A program made the position numbers and the translations under genes. A model generated the notes under the pieces. That model was not told the DNA's origin. It saw only the letters and a program-made list of their open reading frames with translations, and did not search any database. A DNA stretch of 22,754 nt from contig CACXCQ010000058.1 of assembly GCA_902766185.1 (NCBI GenBank), forward strand, positions 1 to 22,754. The letters are read 5' to 3'. Source of the stretch: an uncultured Eubacteriales bacterium. Its GTDB lineage: Bacteria > Bacillota > Clostridia > Peptostreptococcales > Anaerovoracaceae. Below are positions 15,972 to 22,679 of the stretch, in pieces; position 1 is the first letter of the stretch, and every line of letters starts with the position of its first letter.

Positions 15972-16715
15972 ATGGACAGGATCGAGGAAATACTGAAAAA
16001 CAGCGGTGTGCAGGATGCCGAAGCGAAGGCCGGCACGCTGCAGGAATACATGGAGCTGGTTCTGGAACGGAACCAGCAGGTGAATCTGACGGCGATCAGG
16101 GAGCCAGAGGAATTCATCGAGCGGCACTACGCGGACTCGCTGGCAGCCGTAAGACTTCCGGAAATGCAGGACGCTCGGCGCGTACTGGATCTTGGTACAG
16201 GAGGCGGCTTTCCCGGAGTTCCCCTTGCCGTAGCTTTTCCGGAGAAGGAGTTCGTTCTGCTGGATTCCCTGAACAAGCGGGTGCAGATCATCCGGGAGTT
16301 CTGCAGAAAGCTCGGGATCGATAACGTGACCGCCATCCACGGCAGAGCAGAGGAGCTTGGCCGGCACGAAGACCTTCGGGACAGCTTTGATATCTGCGTT
16401 TCCCGTGCAGTGGCGGAGCTTCGGGTCCTCGCCGAGTATTGCCTGCCTTTTGTGCGGGCTGGCGGAGCGTTCATCGCCTATAAGAGCGCGGGAAGCCGCG
16501 AGGAGATCGATGCGGCGAAGAAAGCCCTGAAGTGCCTGGGTGCGCAGATCGAGCGGATCGAACCTGCGGGTCCGGCGCAGCAGCAGCCCGGCGTGGGCCC
16601 GGAATCGCAGACTGGCGTAGGTGCCGAGCATCTGCTGGTGGTGATCCGCAAGCTCTCCCCTACTCCGGCCGCGTATCCACGCCGGCCCGGCGTGCCGGCG
16701 AAGAAGCCGCTGTGA
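15972..16715 (+). CDS. rsmG: 16S rRNA (guanine(527)-N(7))-methyltransferase RsmG (GidB)
   Basis: An SAM-dependent enzyme that methylates N7 of G527 in the 530 loop of 16S rRNA. The 247-residue product has the family N-terminus with NQQVNLTAIREPEEFIERHY, then the SAM motif VLDLGTGGGFPGVPLA, then DSLNKRVQIIREFC and SRAVAELRVLAEYCLPF. It closes with the usual YPRRPGVPAKKPL tail. A Gln/Gly-rich stretch near residues 200-215 (PAQQQPGVG) looks like a local insertion. The start is ambiguous: a GTG at 15963 is in frame and would add MNG. I chose the ATG because of GGTGA 5 nt upstream. The gene follows mnmG closely, as in many bacteria, and precedes parAB. Confidence 0.95.
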   Translation: MDRIEEILKNSGVQDAEAKAGTLQEYMELVLERNQQVNLTAIREPEEFIERHYADSLAAVRLPEMQDARRVLDLGTGGGFPGVPLAVAFPEKEFVLLDSLNKRVQIIREFCRKLGIDNVTAIHGRAEELGRHEDLRDSFDICVSRAVAELRVLAEYCLPFVRAGGAFIAYKSAGSREEIDAAKKALKCLGAQIERIEPAGPAQQQPGVGPESQTGVGAEHLLVVIRKLSPTPAAYPRRPGVPAKKPL

Positions 16716-16779
16716 GGCGGCGGCGCAGTAGCTGCGGTGATAGCAAAAAAGGAAATAATTACCAGTAAGCAAAGGCTGA

Positions 16780-16795
16780 TGTTTCGCGTGTGAAT
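16780..16795. other. Degenerate parS-like sequence
   Basis: TGTTTCGCGTGTGAAT matches 11 of 16 positions of TGTTTCACGTGAAACA and sits only 4 bp before the intact parS. The left half-site is well preserved and the right half is not. It may be a decayed site or chance. Confidence 0.3.
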
Positions 16796-16798
16796 CTT

Positions 16799-16816
16799 AT
16801 GTTTCACGTGAAACAT
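16799..16816. other. parS centromere site, upstream of parA
   Basis: An 18-bp perfect palindrome contains the 16-bp core TGTTTCACGTGAAACA (16800-16815), an exact member of the TGTTNCACGTGAAACA parS family bound by ParB/Spo0J. It lies 100 bp upstream of parA, between rsmG and parA. ParB loads here, clamps the DNA with CTP and spreads. A seven-T run at 16820-16826 follows, so the site may double as the rsmG terminator. Confidence 0.95.
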
Positions 16817-16847
16817 CTCTTTTTTTGCGGAAATGAAAATATAAATG

Positions 16848-16876
16848 ATGACGGGATTTGTTTATGGGTATATAAT
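16848..16876 (+). promoter_or_regulatory. Candidate promoter of parA-parB
   Basis: TATAAT (16871-16876) is a perfect -10. The best -35 at 17-bp spacing is ATGACG (16848-16853), which matches TTGACA at four of six bases. The start would be near 16883, giving a short leader before the TTG start of parA. It lies 32 bp downstream of parS, so ParB spreading could influence it. Confidence 0.55.
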
Positions 16877-16915
16877 AAACGGGTATCATTATAGAAAGAG
16901 AAACGGAGGACGGCA

Positions 16916-17689
16916 TTGGGAAAAGCAATTGCGATTTTTAACCAAAAGGGCGGCGTAGGAAAAACGACGACCAACATCAATCTGGCGGCCTGTCTGGCCA
17001 TGAAAGGGAAGAAGGTCCTTGTGCTGGACATCGACCCCCAGGGCAACACCACCAGCGGACTCGGGCTTTCCAAGCGTGAGCTGGAACTGACCACCCACGA
17101 GATCCTCATTGAAGATGAGTATCACCCCGCAGAAGCAGTCATTCCAACGGGTGTAGAGAATCTGTTCATCATCCCGGCGAGCGTGCAGCTGGCCGGCGCG
17201 GAGGTGGAACTGATCAATATGCCCGGCAGGGAGAAACGGCTCAAGATGGCTATCGATGTGCTGAAACCGGACTTCGATTACATCTTCATCGACTGCCCGC
17301 CTTCCCTTGGATTTCTGACCATCAATTCACTGACAGCAGTGGATTCTGTTCTGATCCCCATTCAGTGCGAGTTCTATGCGCTGGAGGGAGTCAGCCAGTT
17401 GATGAGCACCATAGACATCGTAAGGAACAACCTGAATCCGGACCTGGAGATCGAAGGCGTCATCCTGAGCATGTTCGACGGACGGACGAACCTTTCTGCC
17501 CAGGTGGTGGAAGAGGTGAAGAAATACTTCCGGGAGAAGGTCTACGCCACCGTAATTCCCAGAAACGTGCGGCTGGCGGAAGCTCCCAGCCATGGAATGC
17601 CGGTCATCCAGTACGACCCCCGGTCTACCGGTGCCCAGGCATATATGGAATTTGCCGATGAATTTCTGGAATCCGAGGGGGCAAAATAA
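16916..17689 (+). CDS. parA: Chromosome-partitioning ATPase ParA (Soj)
   Basis: A ParA/MinD-type ATPase that binds nucleoid DNA as an ATP dimer and is stimulated by ParB. It segregates origins, and in Bacillota it also modulates DnaA. The 257-residue product has the deviant Walker A KGGVGKTT (11-18) with both signature lysines, Walker A' LDIDPQGNTTSGLG and Walker B FIDCPPSLGFLTINSL. It starts with TTG (GGAGGA at 16905-16910, 5-nt spacing), which gives MGKAIAIFNQKGGVGKTT. There is no in-frame ATG that would preserve the N-terminus. The stop overlaps the parB start, so the two are translationally coupled. Confidence 0.97.
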   Translation: MGKAIAIFNQKGGVGKTTTNINLAACLAMKGKKVLVLDIDPQGNTTSGLGLSKRELELTTHEILIEDEYHPAEAVIPTGVENLFIIPASVQLAGAEVELINMPGREKRLKMAIDVLKPDFDYIFIDCPPSLGFLTINSLTAVDSVLIPIQCEFYALEGVSQLMSTIDIVRNNLNPDLEIEGVILSMFDGRTNLSAQVVEEVKKYFREKVYATVIPRNVRLAEAPSHGMPVIQYDPRSTGAQAYMEFADEFLESEGAK

Positions 17690-18648
17690 TGGCTGCGCAG
17701 AAAAAAGCAAGAGGGCTTGGCCGAGGTCTGGACGCGCTGTTCGGTGATGCGGAGGTATCCGCTCCCAAGAGGACGCCGGCAGCGGAGGGAAAAAAGAAAC
17801 GGACGCCGGCCAAGGCAGGCGATTCGGCGGATCAGCCGGCCGAATCGGAGAGCGCCGAGGTGTCGGATGGCGGACTGCGTTATATCGACATCAATGACAT
17901 CAAACCCAACGCGACCCAGCCCAGACAGAATTTCGACGAGGATAAGCTGGAGGAACTGGCGGAATCCATCGAACAGCACGGAATGATCCAGCCCATCGTC
18001 CTGCGGTCAGCAGGGAAAGGCTACGAGATCGTTGCGGGAGAACGACGCTGGCGGGCTGCCAGAATGATCGGTCTGAAGGAGCTGCCGTGCATCATCCGGG
18101 AACTGACAGATGAGGAGAACATGCTTCTGGCCATCATCGAGAACATGCAGCGCGAGGATCTGAATCCCATCGAAGAAGCGGAAGGCCTGAAGCAGATGAT
18201 CGACACCTACGGTCTGACGCAGGAGCAGGTCTCCAGGGGCGTAGGCAAAAGCAGGCCTTACATCACCAACAGCCTCCGGCTGCTGAAGCTCCCGCCGAAA
18301 CTGCGCTATATGACCGCGGACGGAAGTCTCGCTATGGGACATGCCCGCGCGCTGGCGGCAGTAAAGGACGAGAAGCTCCAGATCGCTCTGGCCGAGCGGG
18401 TGGTGAGCGAAGGCCTTTCCGTTCGCCAGATCGAGAAGCTGGCCCAGGAAAGCAGCAAGCCCGCGGCGAAGAAGAAGCCCAGAAAGACAAAGAGCGCCGA
18501 TGAGAAGCGGGTGGAAATGGAACTGCGGGAATCCCTTGGAACCAAGGTGACCCTCCAGCGAAAGGGCGCCCGGGGCAAGATCGAGATCGAATTCTACAAC
18601 GGTGAGGAGATGGAGCGGCTCATCGACCTGCTGCGGTCCATCCACTGA
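17689..18648 (+). CDS. parB: Chromosome-partitioning protein ParB (Spo0J), CTPase
   Basis: A parS-binding CTP-dependent DNA clamp that marks the origin and recruits SMC. The 319-residue product has the ParA-stimulating N-terminus with GLGRGLDALFGD (9-20) and a low-complexity Ala/Lys linker to about residue 60. The CTPase motifs are GERRWRA (117-123) and ENMQREDLNPIEEAEG (151-166). A helix-turn-helix lies around 175-200 (GLTQEQVSRGVGKSRPYITN), and a C-terminal dimer domain completes it. A Lys-rich patch near residues 260-275 resembles the DNA-binding linker of Spo0J. The ATG shares its A with the parA TAA. No second ParB-like Noc gene lies near rsmG, where Bacillus carries it. Confidence 0.97.
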   Translation: MAAQKKARGLGRGLDALFGDAEVSAPKRTPAAEGKKKRTPAKAGDSADQPAESESAEVSDGGLRYIDINDIKPNATQPRQNFDEDKLEELAESIEQHGMIQPIVLRSAGKGYEIVAGERRWRAARMIGLKELPCIIRELTDEENMLLAIIENMQREDLNPIEEAEGLKQMIDTYGLTQEQVSRGVGKSRPYITNSLRLLKLPPKLRYMTADGSLAMGHARALAAVKDEKLQIALAERVVSEGLSVRQIEKLAQESSKPAAKKKPRKTKSADEKRVEMELRESLGTKVTLQRKGARGKIEIEFYNGEEMERLIDLLRSIH

Positions 18649-18669
18649 TTCTGCAGAGTCTTCGGATTC

Positions 18670-18695
18670 GCAGATGTTTCACGTGAAACATCTGC
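18670..18695. other. parS centromere site, downstream of parB
   Basis: A 26-bp perfect palindrome is centred on the 16-bp parS core TGTTTCACGTGAAACA (18675-18690), which is identical to the upstream site. Five extra symmetric bases flank each side (GCAGA / TCTGC). It lies 21 bp after the parB stop and 12 bp before the first ATG of the next gene. There is no T-run, so it is less likely to be a terminator than the other parS. Confidence 0.95.
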
Positions 18696-18707
18696 ACATA
18701 CATTGCA

Positions 18708-20069
18708 ATGGAACAGTACGCGTATACCATCAGGTGCAAGCGGTGCGGCAAAGAGTGGCACTACGAGCAGTTCACCTGTTACATGAAGAAGATCAATGCG
18801 TTCCTCTGCAATTGCGGAGGGCAGCTTGAAGTTGTTAAAAACACAGTTGATATACAGAAAGAAGGTATGACTATGGAAAGAAATGTTGGAACCATCTCAA
18901 GAGGAATCCGATGCCCCATCATCCGTGAGGGCGACGATCTGGCGAAGATCGTTGTGGACAGCGTGCTGAAGGCCGGGGAGACCGATGGGTTTGCGGTGCG
19001 CGACCGGGACATCATCTGTGTCACGGAGTCCGTTGTGGCAAGAGCGCAGGGCAACTACGCTTCTGTGGATGCCATCGCAGCGGACGTGAAGGCCAAGCTC
19101 GGCGGAGAGACCATCGGCGTGATCTTCCCGATCCTTTCCCGGAACAGATTCGCCATCTGCCTGCGGGGCATTGCCAAAGGCGCGAAGAAAGTGGTCCTCA
19201 TGCTCAGCTATCCCAGCGACGAAGTAGGCAACGAGCTGGTCAGCCTGGACCGCATCGATGAAGCAGGCGTCAATCCCTACAGCGACGTGCTGACTCTGGA
19301 GAAATACAGAGAACTCTTCGGCGAGAACCGCCACCAGTTCACCGGCGTGGACTACGTACAGTACTACGGTGATCTGATAAAGGAATGCGGCGCTGAGGTG
19401 GAGATCATCTTTGCCAATCATCCGGAGGTTATCCTGAACTACACGAAGAACGTGCTGAACTGCGACATCCACACCCGGGCAAGAACGAAGCGGATCCTGA
19501 AGGCGAAGGGCGCGGAAGTGGTCTGCTGCCTGGACGATATCCTCAACGAATCCGTAGACGGCAGCGGCTTCAACTCCAGGTTTGGACTGCTTGGTTCCAA
19601 CAAGGCCACCGAGGAAAGCGTCAAGCTGTTCCCGGAAGATGGCCAGCCTTTGGTGGACGAGATCCAGCGCGAGATCAAAAGCAGGACCGGCAAGGATGTG
19701 GAAGTCATGGTCTACGGCGATGGCGCATTCAAGGATCCTGTTGGAAAAATTTGGGAACTGGCTGATCCCAGCGTCGGCGTTGCCTGGACGAAGGGCCTCG
19801 AGGGTACACCCAACGAGCTGAAGCTGAAGTATCTGGCGGACAACGACTTCGCGCACCTCGACGGTGACGATCTGAAGGAAGCCATCTCCGGAAGGATCCG
19901 CGAAAAGGACGGCAGCAGCCTGGTGGGTAAGATGGAATCCGAGGGAACAACGCCCCGTCAGCTGACGGATCTCATCGGATCCCTGTGCGATCTGACCAGC
20001 GGCTCCGGAGACAAGGGAACCCCCATCGTCTTCATCCAGGGATACTTCGACAACTACACCTCCGAATAG
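18708..20069 (+). CDS. CofE-like (F420-0:gamma-glutamyl ligase family) protein with N-terminal zinc-ribbon-like extension
   Basis: The core (about residues 60-453) resembles the CofE/COG1478 gamma-glutamyl ligase family, with RGIRCPIIREGDDLAKIVVD near its start, then GDGAFKDPVGKIWELADPS and FGLLGSNKATEES. CofE adds glutamates to coenzyme F420, but homologues also occur in Clostridia not known to make F420. The substrate here is therefore unknown. Residues 10-36 hold CKRCG and CNCGG, a plausible four-cysteine zinc ribbon. The start is uncertain. The ATG at 18708 has no ribosome site. An internal ATG at 18873 has AGAAGG with 7-nt spacing, begins MERNVGTISRGIRC, and gives a 398-residue protein close to the core alone. 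Codon use in the extension looks coding, and there is no stop between the two starts. The gene sits directly after a parS. Confidence 0.75.
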   Translation: MEQYAYTIRCKRCGKEWHYEQFTCYMKKINAFLCNCGGQLEVVKNTVDIQKEGMTMERNVGTISRGIRCPIIREGDDLAKIVVDSVLKAGETDGFAVRDRDIICVTESVVARAQGNYASVDAIAADVKAKLGGETIGVIFPILSRNRFAICLRGIAKGAKKVVLMLSYPSDEVGNELVSLDRIDEAGVNPYSDVLTLEKYRELFGENRHQFTGVDYVQYYGDLIKECGAEVEIIFANHPEVILNYTKNVLNCDIHTRARTKRILKAKGAEVVCCLDDILNESVDGSGFNSRFGLLGSNKATEESVKLFPEDGQPLVDEIQREIKSRTGKDVEVMVYGDGAFKDPVGKIWELADPSVGVAWTKGLEGTPNELKLKYLADNDFAHLDGDDLKEAISGRIREKDGSSLVGKMESEGTTPRQLTDLIGSLCDLTSGSGDKGTPIVFIQGYFDNYTSE

Positions 20070-20070
20070 T

Positions 20071-20098
20071 TTCGGACGAGCAGTTCCGGACGAACAGT
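20071..20098. repeat. 14-bp tandem duplication after the CofE-like gene
   Basis: TTCGGACGAGCAGT (20071-20084) and TCCGGACGAACAGT (20085-20098) are adjacent copies with two differences, starting two bases after the stop codon. The second copy can fold as GGAC-GAACA-GTCC. No function is evident. Confidence 0.7.
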
Positions 20099-20121
20099 CC
20101 AAAAACACGCAGATAAAACGA

Positions 20122-20171
20122 CCTCCCGATTGGCCGCAAGCGTTGAAACCGCAGGCTTCGGGAGGTTTTTT
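20122..20171 (+). terminator. Terminator of the CofE-like gene
   Basis: CCTCCCGA (20122-20129) pairs with TCGGGAGG (20158-20165), followed by six T residues (20166-20171). The loop is long (28 nt) and includes GCC/GGC that can extend pairing. The element lies between two convergent genes, but the T-run is only on the plus-strand side. Confidence 0.75.
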
Positions 20172-20210
20172 CGCGCTGTTTTCTGCACGGTCAGGAACGT
20201 GCTTGTCAGC

Positions 20211-20552
20211 TCATTTTCCGGCGAGCGGCAGCAATGTATCCAGCGCATTCTCCGGCGCGGTAAGAAGCGCCCGCTTTTTTTCGGGGGAGAGCCGTTTGAT
20301 GGCAGCTTCCCGCTTTAAGGCAGAACTTTTGTCCGGGAGCACTTCCAGGTAGACAGGCACTACGGGGAGACGGCTGCGGGTGTACTTGCCCCCTTTTCCC
20401 GACTGGTGGACGGCCAGCCTTTGGGGGAAGTCGTTGGTCCAGCCGGTGTAGAGCGAGTCGTCGCGGCAGCGGAGCATGTAGACCACGGGCTGGCCCTTCA
20501 AGGCCTGCGGCGCGGCGGCGTTCAGATTGTCTGGCGCATTGTTTTCAGTCAT
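20211..20552 (-). CDS. GIY-YIG nuclease-superfamily protein, UPF0213/YhbQ-YazA type
   Basis: A small single-domain GIY-YIG protein. Homologues (YhbQ, YazA) are linked to DNA repair or nuclease activity, but the cellular role is not settled. The 113-residue product has VVYMLRCRDDSLYTGWTND (GIY-like Tyr25 and YTG at 35-37), Arg45, His49, Tyr57 in GGKYTRSR, and Glu82 in LKREAAIK, which is the expected active-site set. A roughly 20-residue Ala/Asn-rich N-terminal extension precedes the domain, so the true start may be internal. The ATG at 20552 has GGGAG 13 nt upstream, a loose spacing. In B. subtilis yazA is also close to the origin. Here the gene is convergent with the CofE-like gene and divergent from the flavodiiron gene. 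Confidence 0.9.
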   Translation of the reverse strand: MTENNAPDNLNAAAPQALKGQPVVYMLRCRDDSLYTGWTNDFPQRLAVHQSGKGGKYTRSRLPVVPVYLEVLPDKSSALKREAAIKRLSPEKKRALLTAPENALDTLLPLAGK

Positions 20553-20600
20553 TCGGTGAAACTTTCTCCCGGTAAATTCGTCAAAATGATTTGCGCAGAA

Positions 20601-20609
20601 ATTATATCA
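20601..20609 (-). promoter_or_regulatory. Extended -10 promoter of the GIY-YIG gene
   Basis: On the minus strand TGATATAAT is a perfect extended -10 (TGN plus TATAAT at 20601-20606). No good -35 is visible at 17 bp, as is allowed for extended -10 promoters. The start would be near 20594, about 42 nt before the ATG at 20552. Confidence 0.6.
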
Positions 20610-20624
20610 CGAATGGCCGGTCTG

Positions 20625-20633
20625 TGGTAGAAT
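20625..20633 (+). promoter_or_regulatory. Extended -10 promoter of the flavodiiron gene
   Basis: TGGTAGAAT has the TGN extension and a 5/6 match to TATAAT (TAGAAT, 20628-20633). The -35 position holds only TATCAC. The predicted start near 20640 gives a leader of about 73 nt containing a GC-rich hairpin. It lies back to back with the GIY-YIG promoter, so the two may compete or share control. Confidence 0.5.
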
Positions 20634-20659
20634 GGACATTGCGGTAAACAAGTCAATGC

Positions 20660-20673
20660 GCGGCCAAGGCCGC
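20660..20673 (+). promoter_or_regulatory. GC-rich hairpin in the flavodiiron leader
   Basis: GCGGCC-AA-GGCCGC is a 14-bp palindrome in the predicted 5' leader, about 40 nt before the ATG. It could be an RNA stem or a DNA operator. No known regulator motif is recognised. Confidence 0.4.
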
Positions 20674-20712
20674 AGGAAATAATACAACAGAAACAAGTTA
20701 AAGGAGAGTTTT

Positions 20713-22512
20713 ATGAACAGAAACATTACGGATACCATCGTCTATATCGGTGCGAACGATCACGATATAGACCTTTTTGAGGGTCAGTATATCGTGCCCA
20801 ACGGGATGGCATACAACTCCTACGCGATCATCGACAACAAGATCGCCATCATGGATACCATCGACAAGAGCAAGACGGCAGAGTGGCTGCAGAACATCGA
20901 GCTGGCTCTGCGGGGCGTGGCGCCGGATTACCTGGTGGTGCAGCACATGGAGCCGGACCACTCCGCTTCCATCCAGGCCTTCATGGAAAAATACCCGAAG
21001 GCAACGGTCGTGGGCAATAAGAAGACGTTCAACATGATCGCGCAGTTCTTCCCGGACATCAAGATCAGCAAGAGCGTCGACGTGGCCAACGGCGACGTGC
21101 TGGATCTGGGCAAGCACAAGCTGAACTTTGTTTTTGCTCCCATGGTCCACTGGCCGGAGGTCATGATGACCTACGATTCCTCCGAGAAGATCCTGTTCTC
21201 CGCTGACGGCTTCGGCAAGTTCGGCGCGCTGGATGTGGAAGAGGACTGGGCCTGTGAGGCGAGACGGTACTACTTCGGCATCGTAGGCAAGTACGGCGCG
21301 CAGGTGCAGGCCGTGCTCAAAAAAGCGGCAGCGCTTGAGATCGAGAAGATCCTGCCTTTGCACGGACCCATGCTGGAAGAGGATCTGGGCTACTACATCG
21401 GGCTGTATGACACCTGGTCCAGCTACCTGGCGGAGACCGACGGCATCTGCATCTGCTACACCTCCGTGTACGGACACACGAAGGAAGCGGCGGAGATGCT
21501 GGCAGCCGAGCTGGAAGCCCGGGGCGTGCCCAACGTCGAGATCAGCGACCTGGCCAGAAGCGACTGGGCGGAGTGCGTGGAGGACGCCTTCCGTTACGAC
21601 AAGCTGGTGCTGGCCACCACGACATACAACGCGGAGATCTTCCCCTACATGCGCCAGTTCATCGACCACCTGACGGAGAGGAATTTCCAGAAGCGCACCG
21701 TGGCCTTCATCGAGAATGGCTCCTGGGCGCCCACGGCAATGAAGGTCATGCGGGGCATGTTCGACGGCTGCAAGGACATCACCTTCGCCGAGAACAACGT
21801 GACCATCAAGTCCGCGCTGAACGAGGAGAGCACCGCGCAGCTCATGGCTCTGGCGGATGAGCTGGCAGCGGATTACATCAAGCCGGACACCGAGGAAGAA
21901 GAGAAGAAGATCGATCCTTCGGCGCTGTTCAAGATCGGCTATGGCATGTACGTCATCACCTGCAACGACGGCAAGAAGGACAACGGCATGATCGGCAACA
22001 CCGTTGCGCAGATCTCCAACGACCCGTCCCGCCTGATCGTTGGCATCAACAAGGCCAACTACTCCTGCGACGTTATCGCAAAGGCAGGCGAGATGAATGT
22101 CTGCACGCTGAACGAGCAGGCTCCGTTCCAGGTGTTCCAGCAGTTCGGATTCCAGTCCGGAAGAGACGTGGCCAAGTTTGCTGACTTCGAGCACTTCGAC
22201 CGCTCCGGCAACAAGCTGCCGTACCTGAACAAGTACGCCAACGGCTACATGTCCCTGAAGGTCTTCGACACCGTGGACACCGGAAGCCATATCATGTTCT
22301 TCTGCGACATCGTGGAGAGCGCGGTGCTGAACAGCGTTCCCAGCATGTCCTACGACTTCTACCGCGCCAACGTCAAGCCGCGGCCGGCTGAGGAAGTCAA
22401 AGGCTGGGTATGCGATGTCTGCGGATACGTCTACGAAGGCGAAAACCTTCCGGAAGACTTCATCTGCCCGCTGTGCAAGCACGGCGCCAGCGACTTCACC
22501 AAGGTCGAGTAA
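20713..22512 (+). CDS. Flavodiiron protein fused to flavin reductase and rubredoxin
   Basis: A soluble enzyme that reduces O2 to water, or NO to N2O, at a diiron centre, with its electron donors built in. The 599-residue product has four domains. (1) A metallo-beta-lactamase-like diiron domain (1-240) with ligands His78, Glu80, Asp82, His146, Asp165 and His217 all present. (2) A flavodoxin domain (about 245-395) with the FMN loop TSVYGHTKEAAEML. (3) A flavin-reductase-like domain (about 408-555) with GYGMYVITCNDG. (4) A C-terminal rubredoxin (565-599) with C567-x2-C570 and C585-x2-C588, about 35 residues and thus shorter than a free rubredoxin. AAAGGAGAG with good spacing supports the ATG. 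It has its own promoter and a strong terminator, so it is probably monocistronic. It indicates an anaerobe exposed to oxygen. Confidence 0.96.
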   Translation: MNRNITDTIVYIGANDHDIDLFEGQYIVPNGMAYNSYAIIDNKIAIMDTIDKSKTAEWLQNIELALRGVAPDYLVVQHMEPDHSASIQAFMEKYPKATVVGNKKTFNMIAQFFPDIKISKSVDVANGDVLDLGKHKLNFVFAPMVHWPEVMMTYDSSEKILFSADGFGKFGALDVEEDWACEARRYYFGIVGKYGAQVQAVLKKAAALEIEKILPLHGPMLEEDLGYYIGLYDTWSSYLAETDGICICYTSVYGHTKEAAEMLAAELEARGVPNVEISDLARSDWAECVEDAFRYDKLVLATTTYNAEIFPYMRQFIDHLTERNFQKRTVAFIENGSWAPTAMKVMRGMFDGCKDITFAENNVTIKSALNEESTAQLMALADELAADYIKPDTEEEEKKIDPSALFKIGYGMYVITCNDGKKDNGMIGNTVAQISNDPSRLIVGINKANYSCDVIAKAGEMNVCTLNEQAPFQVFQQFGFQSGRDVAKFADFEHFDRSGNKLPYLNKYANGYMSLKVFDTVDTGSHIMFFCDIVESAVLNSVPSMSYDFYRANVKPRPAEEVKGWVCDVCGYVYEGENLPEDFICPLCKHGASDFTKVE

Positions 22513-22537
22513 GGCAGCGTAACCGCGATTGAATCGA

Positions 22538-22570
22538 GCCGGTCCCCGAACGAAGGGGGCCGGCTTTTTT
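22538..22570 (+). terminator. Rho-independent terminator of the flavodiiron gene
   Basis: GCCGGTCCCC (22538-22547) pairs with GGGGGCCGGC (22555-22564) in a 10-bp stem with one G-U pair and a 7-nt loop, followed by six T residues (22565-22570). This is a textbook intrinsic terminator. Confidence 0.95.
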
Positions 22571-22679
22571 GTGCGGATCGCAAGGCCTGCCTTTGCGCAG
22601 CCGGAAGCGGGGAAACGTCGACCCGAAATGCTTTAATACGGCACTGCGCCACCGTTATACTATACAAAAATGGTAAACA

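Noticed and set aside
18670..18695. 26-bp palindrome as the parB terminator
   Set aside because: There is no T-run on either side, and the core is an exact parS.
22580..22596. Short hairpin GCAAGGC/GCCTTTGC after the last terminator
   Set aside because: It has a tiny loop, one bulge, no T-run and no nearby gene boundary, so it is likely chance.
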